46,967 bases of DNA, from the NCBI GenBank assembly GCA_020630435.1, contig JAHDBJ010000028.1, positions 1-46,967 of the forward strand, given 5' to 3'. Position numbers and translations under genes: made by a program. Below, one piece after another: positions 1-8,309 of the stretch (position 1 is its first letter; every line of letters begins with the position of its first letter). The DNA is from Saprospiraceae bacterium. Its GTDB lineage: Bacteria; Bacteroidota; Bacteroidia; Chitinophagales; Saprospiraceae. The notes under the pieces were generated by a model, which was given only the letters and a program-made list of their open reading frames with translations, did no database searches and was not told the DNA's origin.

Positions 1-958
1 ACGCTGCATAACCAAAATCATATTCCACATCTTCATAGACTTGTTTGAAAATATCAACCGCAATGTCCAAATGCTTTTTAGCATCATCGTATAAACCCAT
101 GTTGATTTCTGTGAGGGCTAGGTTTTGGTGGGCAGTAGAGTTATTTTCGGTATAAAAAAGAGCAATTTTCCGATAGTTAGAAATAGCTTCTTTATATAAT
201 TTAAGTGATTTATTTGAATCAATTTCACTCCAAATATCCGCTAAGTTTACAATCGTAATAATATGGTTGTAATCCGAAAGAGATTTATCAATAAGCAATT
301 TTTCTAAAATAGAAATTGCTTCTAATTCTTGTTTGTTATCAACTAATGCAACTGACTTATTTATAAGTGTTTTGAATATTTCAATATCTGCATTAATCTT
401 ATTATAAATAGAAATTGCTAAATCAAAGTTTTCAATTGCTGCTTTATAATCACTTTGGAAATAATAATTTTCAGCTATTAATGAATAGGTTCTAGCTAGA
501 TGAAATTTTTTATCCTTATGATGATTTTTACGAATATCTTGACAATCAATGGTATATGCTAGAGACTTTTTGTAATATCCTAAAGATTTAAGATAAACTC
601 CAATATTATATAAACTACGAGTAACATCAAAATGGCTAGGTTCAAATATTTTCTTCCTTAGTTCTAAGGATTTTTGTGTAGATTTTAAAGCAGAATTAAA
701 TTTATTAATAAAATAGTACTCTGTTCCAATATCATGTAAAACCTCTGCAATAATCGAATCCTGCTCATGAGTTCTAGTGGGATAACTGCTAATTATATTA
801 TGGATTGACACTTCAGCTACTAATGGATCTTCTTCTATATATTCTAGAGTAAATTGTAGTAATATACTATCTAAACTAACTTCTTGTTGGGTTTGAGCAA
901 ATAGCCTAAACCCACATAATATGAATATTGAGAGTAGTGAAATACGAATTTCTATCAT
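1..958 (-). CDS. TPR-repeat secreted protein, cut by left window edge
   Basis: Only the first 319 residues are visible; the open frame runs off base 1. It starts at the ATG complementary to 956-958 with a signal-peptide-like segment (MIEIRISLLSIFILCGF, then LFAQ). The rest is helical with TPR-like spacing, for example YYFINKFNSALKSTQKSLEL, YYKKSLAYTIDC, DYKAAIENFDLAISIY and MGLYDDAKKHLDIAVDIF. In this phylum such long exported TPR proteins often carry a C-terminal CHAT (caspase-like) peptidase domain; that part, if present, lies outside the window, so this is only an expectation. The gene lies 71 bp downstream of the secreted subtilase and on the same strand, so the two may be co-transcribed. 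TPR content is clear; the function is not known. Confidence 0.8.
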   Translation of the reverse strand, partial: MIEIRISLLSIFILCGFRLFAQTQQEVSLDSILLQFTLEYIEEDPLVAEVSIHNIISSYPTRTHEQDSIIAEVLHDIGTEYYFINKFNSALKSTQKSLELRKKIFEPSHFDVTRSLYNIGVYLKSLGYYKKSLAYTIDCQDIRKNHHKDKKFHLARTYSLIAENYYFQSDYKAAIENFDLAISIYNKINADIEIFKTLINKSVALVDNKQELEAISILEKLLIDKSLSDYNHIITIVNLADIWSEIDSNKSLKLYKEAISNYRKIALFYTENNSTAHQNLALTEINMGLYDDAKKHLDIAVDIFKQVYEDVEYDFGYAA

Positions 959-1029
959 ATTGACTGTAGCCCACATTTATGTAAACATAAATAGATTATT
1001 TTTGATCTACCATACATATTTAAAAGTAG

Positions 1030-3726
1030 TTATAATTTTTGAAATTTAAATCCTTCTTGATAGTCTTGGTATAAAATATTCCCTAGATAAGTACCACTTG
1101 GTAAATCTGAAATATCAATGCGCAATGTTTGATTTTTGGCTATATTTATATGTTCTATTTTCACAAGTTTACCAATAGCATTATAAATATGAATACTTCT
1201 ATTTTTTATATCTTTTGTAAATTCTAGCGTTAATTGGTCTTTCACAGGATTCTCTATTATAGAAACTAATGGAAGCCTCATCCGATTATCTATTTTTAAA
1301 ATATCCGAATACCAAAATGTACCATCTCCTTCCAGTATTTTTAAACGATAATAGAGAGTATTAGAAAGTCTATCATCCTTGTCTATATATTTGTATTCAT
1401 TATGAGGTAGATTTTGAGCTTCAACAAATCCAATTTTACTAAAATCATATCCATTAGAAGAATGTTGTATTTCAAAACCAGTAATGTTGATTTCCGAAGC
1501 AGTTGACCAATTCAGTTGAATTTGTTCTGAGCGATTTAGTCTAGCTTCAAAGGACAATAATTCCAAGGGCAAATACATATATTCTGGTAATTTCCCATCG
1601 GTAGAACACATCCCTACTAAAGAGGGTGGATATTGCAACTGGTCAAAAATGCTATCTCTTAATACCCTATAAGATATATCAGGGTTGCGGAGTTTTATCA
1701 TGGCTGCAAACTTTGTAGTATAGGCAGTAGACATGGATGTCCCTGATTTTATCCCGTAATCGTTTTCAATATCGACACCTTTTGCTGCTAAATCAACATT
1801 AGTGACACCGATATTTGAAAAATCAGGGATTTGGTCATTATCATCAATTGACATGACCGAAATAATATTATCCAAATCATAACTAGAAGGATAATGTGGA
1901 AAAGAATCGGTTAAAACGCCATTATTTCCTGCGGATGAAATGACTAAAATATCTCCATAAGTTCCAGAGCGTTGAATTGCATTATATAAGACGGTAGAGG
2001 GCAGTCCAAAATAACTCCAACTGGTATTGATAATATCCGCCCCTTTTTCTTTCGCATAGTAAATACCACAGGCACTATTAAATAAACTCCCCCAACCCTC
2101 ATCATCATGGGTTTTTACAGGAATCAATTCAACTGCATCCGAATTCAATCCTGTGGTTATGAGTTGTCCAATATGACTACCATGACTGTTGTCATCATTG
2201 GGGATTGCTTGTCTATCTTCTATATAAATGCCATATTGGTCGGCATCATAGCAATTATTATCACTATCTCCACCCGATTCATCAGGGTTTGTCCAACGAT
2301 AGGGATACAAAGGCGAATTTGTATCAAAAACATCTAAGCCTGTGTCTAGTACAGCAATTTTCAATTTAGAAGAAATGTTATTTGATTGAATCTCACTTTT
2401 TTGGAAATTGTTTTTTTCTATACTCTTCTCTCGAATTTTACTTTTTCGACTTTTCCAATTATCAGGCTTTATGATATAGTTGAAATCGACTCCATCAACA
2501 CCAGTTTTTCCTTTTGTCCTTTTCTTTTTCGTATTATCATCATGGACATATTGTATATCTCCACCAATATCTAGGAGGATGGTGTCAGGTATTTCCCAGA
2601 GTTCGAGTTGTTGTCCGCACATACAGGAGTCGAGTACCGTGGCTTGGAATTCGTCTCGGAGTGCCTGCCGAGTTGTAGGGGTAGCCGAAGGTACAAACTC
2701 AATGACATACTCATTGGGATAGTAAACGCCTCCTAAGCTATCGATACCGTAGACGGCTACTTCGAAGTTGTAGGAGTATTGGGTAATACCTGGCACTACA
2801 GAGTTGGTTACATTACAGGTATACATCCCTCCATCATTAACGTCTATTTGAGGGATTGTGATAAAGGTATCCTGTGAGACGGGTTTCACACAAGTCCCGT
2901 CTTTGAACCATTCGTATTGGGTATAGGTTCCTGCTACTTTATCAACCGTTATTGTTAATGTGCTGTCAATGTAAGTTCTGCCATTTCCTAGAATTGGGAT
3001 GGTGTTTAGGACTTGATTCTCGTAACAAAATCCCATGATAATATTACTACAATTTTCATTAAAGTTAAAATATCCTCCTGCTTTTTCAAGTTCAGAAAAG
3101 GAGAGATGGTTATTATCTACTTGTAAACCCATTAGATCAGGAAAAGCACTCATATCTGGTAATTTATTTATTTTATTATTAGAACAAACAATACTTAAGG
3201 TCAAAGTTGGCAATGGAAATTCTGGAAGTTCTATTAAATTGTTGTTATGAAGAAAAAGTTCTGAAAGAACTGTGGAAGATAAACTCGGAATTGAATCCAG
3301 ATTATTATTATGTAAATATAATTCTTCTAAAAACTGTAAATTTGATAAACTTATTATTGAGGTTAATTGATTGTTTTGAAGCTTTAAAATTTCTATGTTA
3401 TCTGGTAGTTCTCTAATAACTTTTAAGTTATTATCATAAATATAAAGATCAATTAATGCATTAAGATTAGAAATATCTGGAAAAGTATCTATTAAATTAT
3501 TATTACTTAAATCTATCCCTATAATTCTCCCATTATAAACAGTAATTCCATGCCATGTAGAAAGATAGTTAGTCGTCAACCAATTGTTATTATTCGTCCA
3601 ATTCGAGCCTCCTGTACTATTATAAATATCTACTAAGGTGAGGGAATCTTGTACATTGACTTGGGCTTTGGAGTAGTAAGGTAGTATAGAACATAGAATG
3701 ACTACTAAAAAAAATAGCTTTTTCAT
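1030..3726 (-). CDS. Secreted LRR-Ig-like S8 subtilase with T9SS tail
   Basis: An 898-residue predicted secreted serine protease. Order of parts: signal peptide (1-21, ending YSKAQ); leucine-rich repeats (about 25-240, units such as LIDLYIYDNNLKVI and LEELYLHNNNLDSI); an Ig-like segment (about 255-325, YEWFKDG and GGMYTCNV); a linker; the subtilase domain (about 450-700); an FN3-like segment (about 720-805); and a T9SS type A sorting domain (about 820-898, ENPVKDQLTLEF, SDLPSGTY). The catalytic triad is complete: D461 in VLDTG, H515 in SHGSH and S664 in SGTSMS. The oxyanion Asn is N601 in SAGNNG. LRRs normally bind proteins, so substrate targeting is a reasonable inference. The upstream 270 bp hold no gene. 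Confidence 0.93.
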   Translation of the reverse strand: MKKLFFLVVILCSILPYYSKAQVNVQDSLTLVDIYNSTGGSNWTNNNNWLTTNYLSTWHGITVYNGRIIGIDLSNNNLIDTFPDISNLNALIDLYIYDNNLKVIRELPDNIEILKLQNNQLTSIISLSNLQFLEELYLHNNNLDSIPSLSSTVLSELFLHNNNLIELPEFPLPTLTLSIVCSNNKINKLPDMSAFPDLMGLQVDNNHLSFSELEKAGGYFNFNENCSNIIMGFCYENQVLNTIPILGNGRTYIDSTLTITVDKVAGTYTQYEWFKDGTCVKPVSQDTFITIPQIDVNDGGMYTCNVTNSVVPGITQYSYNFEVAVYGIDSLGGVYYPNEYVIEFVPSATPTTRQALRDEFQATVLDSCMCGQQLELWEIPDTILLDIGGDIQYVHDDNTKKKRTKGKTGVDGVDFNYIIKPDNWKSRKSKIREKSIEKNNFQKSEIQSNNISSKLKIAVLDTGLDVFDTNSPLYPYRWTNPDESGGDSDNNCYDADQYGIYIEDRQAIPNDDNSHGSHIGQLITTGLNSDAVELIPVKTHDDEGWGSLFNSACGIYYAKEKGADIINTSWSYFGLPSTVLYNAIQRSGTYGDILVISSAGNNGVLTDSFPHYPSSYDLDNIISVMSIDDNDQIPDFSNIGVTNVDLAAKGVDIENDYGIKSGTSMSTAYTTKFAAMIKLRNPDISYRVLRDSIFDQLQYPPSLVGMCSTDGKLPEYMYLPLELLSFEARLNRSEQIQLNWSTASEINITGFEIQHSSNGYDFSKIGFVEAQNLPHNEYKYIDKDDRLSNTLYYRLKILEGDGTFWYSDILKIDNRMRLPLVSIIENPVKDQLTLEFTKDIKNRSIHIYNAIGKLVKIEHINIAKNQTLRIDISDLPSGTYLGNILYQDYQEGFKFQKL

Positions 3727-4002
3727 AGTTTAGGTTTAAATGACAAATAAATGCGTAGCATAACCTTAGCAAGGTTTTTTGCTAAACGCGCTCTATTGGG
3801 TATATCTAATAAGAAGTTAAAACGTAATCACTCACTTTTATATAACAAAAATAATTCTTTTTATAACAATAAAAAAATATTATTTTTTGTAATATGTCAT
3901 TTGATACATTGCATTTTATGGTATAAAAAATAATGCCATAAATGATTCTTTATTTCAACTTTAGGTAAGAAGATATTTTAATGCCTTAGAAAATCATAAA
4001 GA

Positions 4003-4281
4003 CTAGGAGATACTAACTAAGCCAAAACAAGAAGAAATACCAATAAGGATGACTAAAGCAGTACTCAAAAGGTAAGATTTTGCGATAGGGTTTTGTTTTC
4101 TTCGGAATTGAACAATGGAGATAATAATACAAACAATTACTTGAATAGCAAGGCATAGCATCATAATAAATGCAAACCCTAGTGCATCATAACCTGTTGC
4201 TCCTCCCATCGTCATAAAAGCAATAGCGGAGTAAATAAAAAGTATTAATAAATTAATGCCCAGTATTTTTTGATTGATCAT
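4003..4281 (-). CDS. Small three-helix membrane protein (paralogue of next gene)
   Basis: A 92-residue hydrophobic protein with about three membrane segments (residues 8-26, 34-56, 69-90) and a short basic loop (QFRRKQNPIAKS). No known family is recognised. It resembles the adjacent 93-residue protein along its whole length: KILGINLLILF against KILIVNFIILF at the start, and a basic loop followed by a VLILIG or VLILLIG helix at the end, which indicates tandem duplication. It is the last gene of a tight minus-strand cluster, 7 bp after its paralogue, and so is probably made together with the radical SAM and Lgt-like proteins. A role in the membrane with those enzymes is inferred only from position. 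Confidence 0.7.
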   Translation of the reverse strand: MINQKILGINLLILFIYSAIAFMTMGGATGYDALGFAFIMMLCLAIQVIVCIIISIVQFRRKQNPIAKSYLLSTALVILIGISSCFGLVSIS

Positions 4282-4288
4282 ATTTCTA

Positions 4289-4570
4289 CTAAGTTGGTTG
4301 TACTAATAAATAAGCCAAACTTAAGCCTATCAATAAAATTAATACAATACTGATAATTAATGATAATATTGTCTCGTATTTCTTTTTAAATAATCGGATA
4401 ATTAATAGAATACTATTCACTAGGACTTGACCTCCAACAGCGTAAAAGATATACCCAAAAACAAATAGTCTAAGCCCTATCTCAGCATTTTTAAATAAAA
4501 GAAAGGGGAAGAATACTAAAACAAACAAAATGATGAAATTGACAATTAGTATTTTTCTATGTATTTTCAT
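4289..4570 (-). CDS. Small membrane protein, tandem paralogue
   Basis: A 93-residue membrane protein with hydrophobic stretches at about 8-26, 33-60 and 68-90 and a basic loop (LFKKKYET). Its start overlaps the end of the radical SAM gene by 14 bp (4557-4570), so translational coupling is likely. It is paralogous to the following 92-residue protein. No named domain is recognised. The overlap is the strongest sequence evidence that it belongs functionally with the radical SAM enzyme, either as a membrane partner or as an accessory subunit; this remains inference. Confidence 0.75.
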   Translation of the reverse strand: MKIHRKILIVNFIILFVLVFFPFLLFKNAEIGLRLFVFGYIFYAVGGQVLVNSILLIIRLFKKKYETILSLIISIVLILLIGLSLAYLLVQPT

Positions 4571-5972
4571 TTTGGGGAAGTATTCTGCTTCGAATATGCT
4601 CTAAACGGTCTTTAAATTCTTCCCGATAAAATAGATTCATCGTTTCAAAAGGAATAACTTTTCCGTCTTTAGAGACAATATGGACACAAGATTTTTTAAT
4701 CGCTCGGACATCAAAATCATAAGCATCCATAAAGTTCATAATAATAATTCTGAATAGATTGTCGTATTTTAAACCTGCTCCTGAAACATTGGGCAAGCAG
4801 CAAAGCAATTGTTTAAATTCCTCCTGTATCGTATCGACCGCATTTCCTGTACTAAATACCTTATAAACGTATTCCTGAAGTTGCTCATCTTGTTCGTAAA
4901 CAATGGTATTCTTCGTACCATTTAAGAGTAATTCAGGATCGACCAAATGGGTTAAAGGTTGAATACAATCTTGATATTTTAAGGCGTATGCCATTGCTAA
5001 AGCATCTGGATTGCAAGGTACTGGAACAATATCATTGGGCTGGAAAACAGTACTTTGTTCTATGATTTTTCGGCGAACTTCTGTAAGGGTAAGCCTATCT
5101 GTTGCAGGATTAAAATGCTTCAATCTGCCACTAATTGTTGTTGGTTGAAAAGTGACACCTCGAACACATTTTTGCCCTAAGGCAAAATCAAGAATCTCTC
5201 CAATTTCATGATCATTTAATCCTTTTTGTAAGGTGACGACTAAAGTAGTAGAAAGGTTTAATTGGTTTAGATGTTCTAGGGCTTTCTGACGTATCACACT
5301 CAAATCCTCTCCTCGAAGAACTTCTAAGGGATGTGCATTCAAAGAGTCAAATTGTAGGTATATTTCAAAATCTGGAGCATAAGTCGCCAAACGTTTTACA
5401 AACTCAAAATCCTTGGCGATACGGATGCCATTGGTATTGACCATCAAATGTTTGATGGGTTTGCGTTTGGCAATGTCCAGAATCTTGAAAAAGTCAGGGT
5501 GAATGGTGGGTTCTCCGCCGCTTATCTGTACTACATCGGGTTCTCCTTCACTAGCTACAATAATATCGAACATTTTCTCTATTTCTTCTAGGGTTCGATG
5601 TCGTCCATAATGAGGGGAAGAACTAGCATAACAGGTTGGGCAGGTTAGATTACAGCGGTCTGTTACTTCAATTAGAGTCAAACATGAATGTTGCTCATGA
5701 TCAGGACAAATACCACAATCATAGGGGCAACCATACTGTGTTTTTGTATGGGGTTGAAGCGGATATTCTGAAGGTTTATTGTAATTTCTTATTTGTTTGT
5801 AATACTCGATGTCATCCGCAATTAAGACCTTTTGATGTCCGTGTGTTGGACAGTGTTTGGATAGAAAAACTTTATTGTCTTCAAAAATTATCTTGGCACT
5901 AATTGGAAATAAGCATTCGTTGCACAAGCTCGTCGTGTGATCATAGTAAATATAATTCTTGGTTGGATGCAT
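4557..5972 (-). CDS. Radical SAM enzyme, MJ0619/tetraether-lipid-synthase-like
   Basis: A 471-residue radical SAM protein. The N-terminus has a rubredoxin-like Cys set (C17xxC20 in LCNEC, C41 in HCPTHG), then a second cluster of cysteines (C82, C86, C89, C97 in GCPYDCGICPDHEQHSC), then the SAM-cluster motif C107-x3-C111-x2-C114 (DRCNLTCPTCYA) and SGGEP at 151-155. Further cysteines follow at 320 (VPVPCNPDA), 336, 391, 392 and 429. This layout is that of the family containing archaeal Tes (tetraether lipid synthase, which joins lipid tails by C-C bonds) and the methanopterin-methylating MJ0619 protein; bacterial relatives have been linked to membrane-spanning lipids. The substrate here is not known. 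It sits 12 bp after an Lgt-like gene and overlaps a small membrane protein gene, which favours a lipid substrate over a pterin. Family confident, substrate inferred. Confidence 0.85.
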   Translation of the reverse strand: MHPTKNYIYYDHTTSLCNECLFPISAKIIFEDNKVFLSKHCPTHGHQKVLIADDIEYYKQIRNYNKPSEYPLQPHTKTQYGCPYDCGICPDHEQHSCLTLIEVTDRCNLTCPTCYASSSPHYGRHRTLEEIEKMFDIIVASEGEPDVVQISGGEPTIHPDFFKILDIAKRKPIKHLMVNTNGIRIAKDFEFVKRLATYAPDFEIYLQFDSLNAHPLEVLRGEDLSVIRQKALEHLNQLNLSTTLVVTLQKGLNDHEIGEILDFALGQKCVRGVTFQPTTISGRLKHFNPATDRLTLTEVRRKIIEQSTVFQPNDIVPVPCNPDALAMAYALKYQDCIQPLTHLVDPELLLNGTKNTIVYEQDEQLQEYVYKVFSTGNAVDTIQEEFKQLLCCLPNVSGAGLKYDNLFRIIIMNFMDAYDFDVRAIKKSCVHIVSKDGKVIPFETMNLFYREEFKDRLEHIRSRILPQNENT

Positions 5973-5984
5973 ATTCAGTTTTTA

Positions 5985-6731
5985 TTAAAAAAGTCCCTTC
6001 ATTATTTTAATAATAGTCTTGTAATAATACAAAATTCCAAGTAAACAGGTTATTTGAATCGTCGTCAATCCAAAATCAAATCGAAATCCAGGTTTGATAT
6101 ATTCTATAAAAAATCGAAAAATCAAATAGGTGATAAGAAAGAGTTTAAATAAATAACCATTTTCCAGTGTGTTATATTTTTTTATATAAAAAAGACTAAT
6201 CCAAAGGATACCTAAAAAGATGATTTCATAAAGAGAGGTAGGATGTCGAATAACACCATCTCCTAGATCCATGCCCCAAGGTAAATTGGTTGCAATACCA
6301 TAAGTAGGTTCATAGACACCACTTAAAAAACAGCCTATTCGTCCAATCATCATTCCTAAAATGATGGGAAATGTAAATAGATCACCCGAAGATTGCTGCT
6401 CGCCTATCATCTTCTTTGTCCATTCGACTCCAAATAGACCTCCTAATAAACCACCTACTATCGTTTTACTTTGATAAAAATGGATAATAAAATGATTCGA
6501 CTGAAACCAAGCAATAGGACTTTCCAAAGCGCCTATGAGGCGTGAACCTAAAAATGCCCCAAAGGCAGCACCTATAATAATCCATAAACGATTATCTTCA
6601 TTAATATGGTCGTGTCGGTTTTTTCTAAGGGATAAGTAATATCTAAACCCTATTGTAAAGGCTAGAATTTCGAATATAATGTGGGCATTGATTTTATATT
6701 CTCCATATCCAATTTCTAAAGGAAAATCCAT
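5985..6731 (-). CDS. Lgt-like polytopic membrane protein, atypical active site
   Basis: A 248-residue membrane protein with about seven hydrophobic segments, clearly of the prolipoprotein diacylglyceryl transferase (Lgt) superfamily: IVGGLLGG at 91-98, GRIGCF at 130-135, LPWGMDLGDG at 150-159, RHPTSLYE at 162-169 and FRFFIEY at 205-211. Compared with E. coli Lgt, the essential His of the HGGL motif is V92 here, and the GRxxN signature Asn is C134, while its Arg is kept (R131). A straightforward lipoprotein-modifying role is therefore doubtful. It is the first gene of the radical SAM cluster. A transferase or binding protein acting on diacylglycerol-type lipids is the best guess. No promoter was recognised; a terminator of the preceding gene lies just upstream. 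Confidence 0.8.
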   Translation of the reverse strand: MDFPLEIGYGEYKINAHIIFEILAFTIGFRYYLSLRKNRHDHINEDNRLWIIIGAAFGAFLGSRLIGALESPIAWFQSNHFIIHFYQSKTIVGGLLGGLFGVEWTKKMIGEQQSSGDLFTFPIILGMMIGRIGCFLSGVYEPTYGIATNLPWGMDLGDGVIRHPTSLYEIIFLGILWISLFYIKKYNTLENGYLFKLFLITYLIFRFFIEYIKPGFRFDFGLTTIQITCLLGILYYYKTIIKIMKGLF

Positions 6732-6751
6732 TATTACTATTCTAATAAAAA

Positions 6752-6785
6752 CAAAAAAAAGCGAAGTTTTTTACAAAACCTCGCT
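6752..6785 (-). terminator. Rho-independent terminator after the BFN/UVR gene
   Basis: Read on the minus strand, AGCGAGGTTTT and AAAAACTTCGCT arms form a hairpin (6760-6785) followed by a run of eight T (6752-6759). It lies 26 bp past the stop of the bifunctional-nuclease-like gene and 20 bp before the start of the Lgt-like gene, separating the two transcription units unless there is read-through. Confidence 0.85.
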
Positions 6786-6811
6786 ATATATTTTTCTATA
6801 AAAATCATTAT

Positions 6812-7411
6812 TTAGGAATCACCACTTTTTCGTTGTTTTATTTCATCTCTAATTTTTGCGGCTTGTTCGTAATCCTCTTTTTCTAGCACTTCATTTAGCA
6901 TTTTATCTAACTCTTCAAGCGATACATTGGATAAAGTTTTCTTTTCTTTCTTTTTAGCCTTTTGGGGGCTTGGAGTGCTAGAACCTTCTACTGTATCTTC
7001 AAGTACAATACCCGCAGCATCTAGTATAAATTCATAGGTGTAAATAGGACATCCAAAACGAACTGCAAGGGCTAGTGCATCAGAAGTACGAGAATCAATT
7101 TCTATGATGTTTCCTTCTCGTACACATATCATTCTAGCATAGAATACACCATCTAAAAGATTGTTGATGATGATTTCTTTCAAATCTACATCAAAGGTCA
7201 ATAATGTATTTTTTAATAGGTCATGTGTTAAAGGACGGTTGGGTGTCATACGTTCCATCGCAATAGCAATAGCCTGTGCTTCTGCTCCCCCAATAACAAT
7301 TGGCAATCGTCTAACCCCATCTGTTTCGCCTAAAACTACAGCGTAATTATGAGATTGGGTGACGCTATGAGATAAAGCCACTATGTCCAATTCGATTTTC
7401 CTCATGTTCAT
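6812..7411 (-). CDS. Bifunctional nuclease (DUF151) domain protein with UVR motif
   Basis: A 199-residue cytoplasmic protein. Residues about 5-140 are the bifunctional nuclease / DUF151 domain (VVLGETDGVRRLPIVIGG, AQAIAIAME, RTSDALALAVRFGCPIY). A charged linker (KAKKKEKK) leads to a C-terminal UVR motif (about 162-196, LEELDKMLNEVLEKEDYEQA), the helical hairpin found in UvrB and UvrC. The combination is common and well conserved in Bacteroidota; the cellular role is unsettled, with DUF151 proteins described as RNase/DNase. Start may be M1 or M3 (MNMRKIEL). A TAnnTTTG-type -7 element lies 25 bp upstream and a good terminator follows, so it is probably monocistronic. Confidence 0.92.
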   Translation of the reverse strand: MNMRKIELDIVALSHSVTQSHNYAVVLGETDGVRRLPIVIGGAEAQAIAIAMERMTPNRPLTHDLLKNTLLTFDVDLKEIIINNLLDGVFYARMICVREGNIIEIDSRTSDALALAVRFGCPIYTYEFILDAAGIVLEDTVEGSSTPSPQKAKKKEKKTLSNVSLEELDKMLNEVLEKEDYEQAAKIRDEIKQRKSGDS

Positions 7412-7715
7412 TTTTAATGAATTCTAAAAAGATTGCAAATGTACTAAATAAAGATAAGAAAAAAAACAGGTTTTTCCTATCGATGGTATGTATGTGTATA
7501 ATTAGTATTATCGAAATATTTTATAAATACTAAATAATACGATATGCTTTTTAAACCTTTACTTTTGTTTTAACGTAAAGTCTAGCATTTAGTTTTATGA
7601 GTTTATTAAATTATGATATTTAATAATAGCTAAGAACTCCAATAAAAGCCATGATAGAAAATGCAATGTCTTCAACGCTAATACTCAAGATAGGAGCATT
7701 AACAACTTAAATGTT
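7412..7715. other. 304-bp intergenic region
   Basis: No coding capacity or RNA gene recognised. It holds the probable promoter of the BFN/UVR gene at its left end and weak AT-rich inverted repeats, for example CTTTAC (7557-7562) with GTAAAG (7575-7580). Confidence 0.6.
7436..7443 (-). promoter_or_regulatory. Candidate -7 element (TACATTTG)
   Basis: On the minus strand this reads TACATTTG, matching the Bacteroidota -7 consensus TAnnTTTG, 25 bp before the start codon of the BFN/UVR gene. No clear TTG is present at the expected -33 position, so the call is tentative. Confidence 0.4.
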
Positions 7716-8285
7716 TTAAACTGTTACTTGATTTTCAAAAGGGGGCGTCCACGTTTTCTGTTTCATAATGGCTTTGACCTCTTCATAAGAGATAGGATAA
7801 AAATCGTGGCTATCAACGCCCACATCAAAAGCTAGCTGGTCTTGCAGATCAGGCAATTCACCATGACTATGACCATACAATTGCCATGTTCCTCTATGAC
7901 TACCATTCCAAACCCGCATCGCATAATGAAATAGGATAATGCGCTGCTGTACACCATTTTTCAAGGTTTCGTCTTTGACTTTGAGCTCATAATAATCTTT
8001 GACCCATTGGAATTTTTTCTTATTGGAAAGTGCTGCCCCTTCGTGGTTACCAGTCACTAAGTGTATTTTACCGTTTAATTGATCGATTATCTCGGCCATA
8101 TTCTCACGATTCGTTAAGCCTAAATCTTCTAGATGGTAGACCATATCATTGGCTTTGACTTTCTCATTCCATCGTTCTATCATTACTTGGTTCATCTGTT
8201 CTACAGTTTCAAAAGGGCGATTACAAAACCGTATAATATTAGCATGACCAAAATGATGATCAGATGTAAAAAATATGGTGTTCAT
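7716..8285 (-). CDS. Calcineurin-like metallophosphoesterase
   Basis: A 189-residue cytoplasmic phosphoesterase. The metal-binding motifs appear in order: D9-x-H11 in SDHHFGHAN, D54 in LEDLG (a GDLG-like position), GNHE (in place of the usual GNHD), LFHYAMRVW, and GHSHG. The substrate is not predictable from sequence; small stand-alone proteins of this type act on phosphomonoesters or phosphodiesters. It begins 24 bp after the stop of the cyclase-family gene, so the two are likely co-transcribed. Family assignment is strong, specificity unknown. Confidence 0.88.
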   Translation of the reverse strand: MNTIFFTSDHHFGHANIIRFCNRPFETVEQMNQVMIERWNEKVKANDMVYHLEDLGLTNRENMAEIIDQLNGKIHLVTGNHEGAALSNKKKFQWVKDYYELKVKDETLKNGVQQRIILFHYAMRVWNGSHRGTWQLYGHSHGELPDLQDQLAFDVGVDSHDFYPISYEEVKAIMKQKTWTPPFENQVTV

Positions 8286-8309
8286 TGTTTTTTGATTTTA
8301 AAAATAATT

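Noticed and set aside
975-992. ATTTATGT-AA-ACATAAAT palindrome
   Set aside because: Perfect, but made only of AT-rich words in AT-rich spacer; no T-run and no second site to support an operator or terminator.
3761-3780. AACCTT/AAGGTT hairpin followed by T residues
   Set aside because: It would terminate plus-strand transcription, but no plus-strand gene precedes it; the loop is only 3 bases.
3751-3933. A 60-codon plus-strand open frame upstream of the LRR-subtilase gene
   Set aside because: Low-complexity, Lys/Asn/Phe-rich product from AT-rich spacer, no start context and no recognisable domain.
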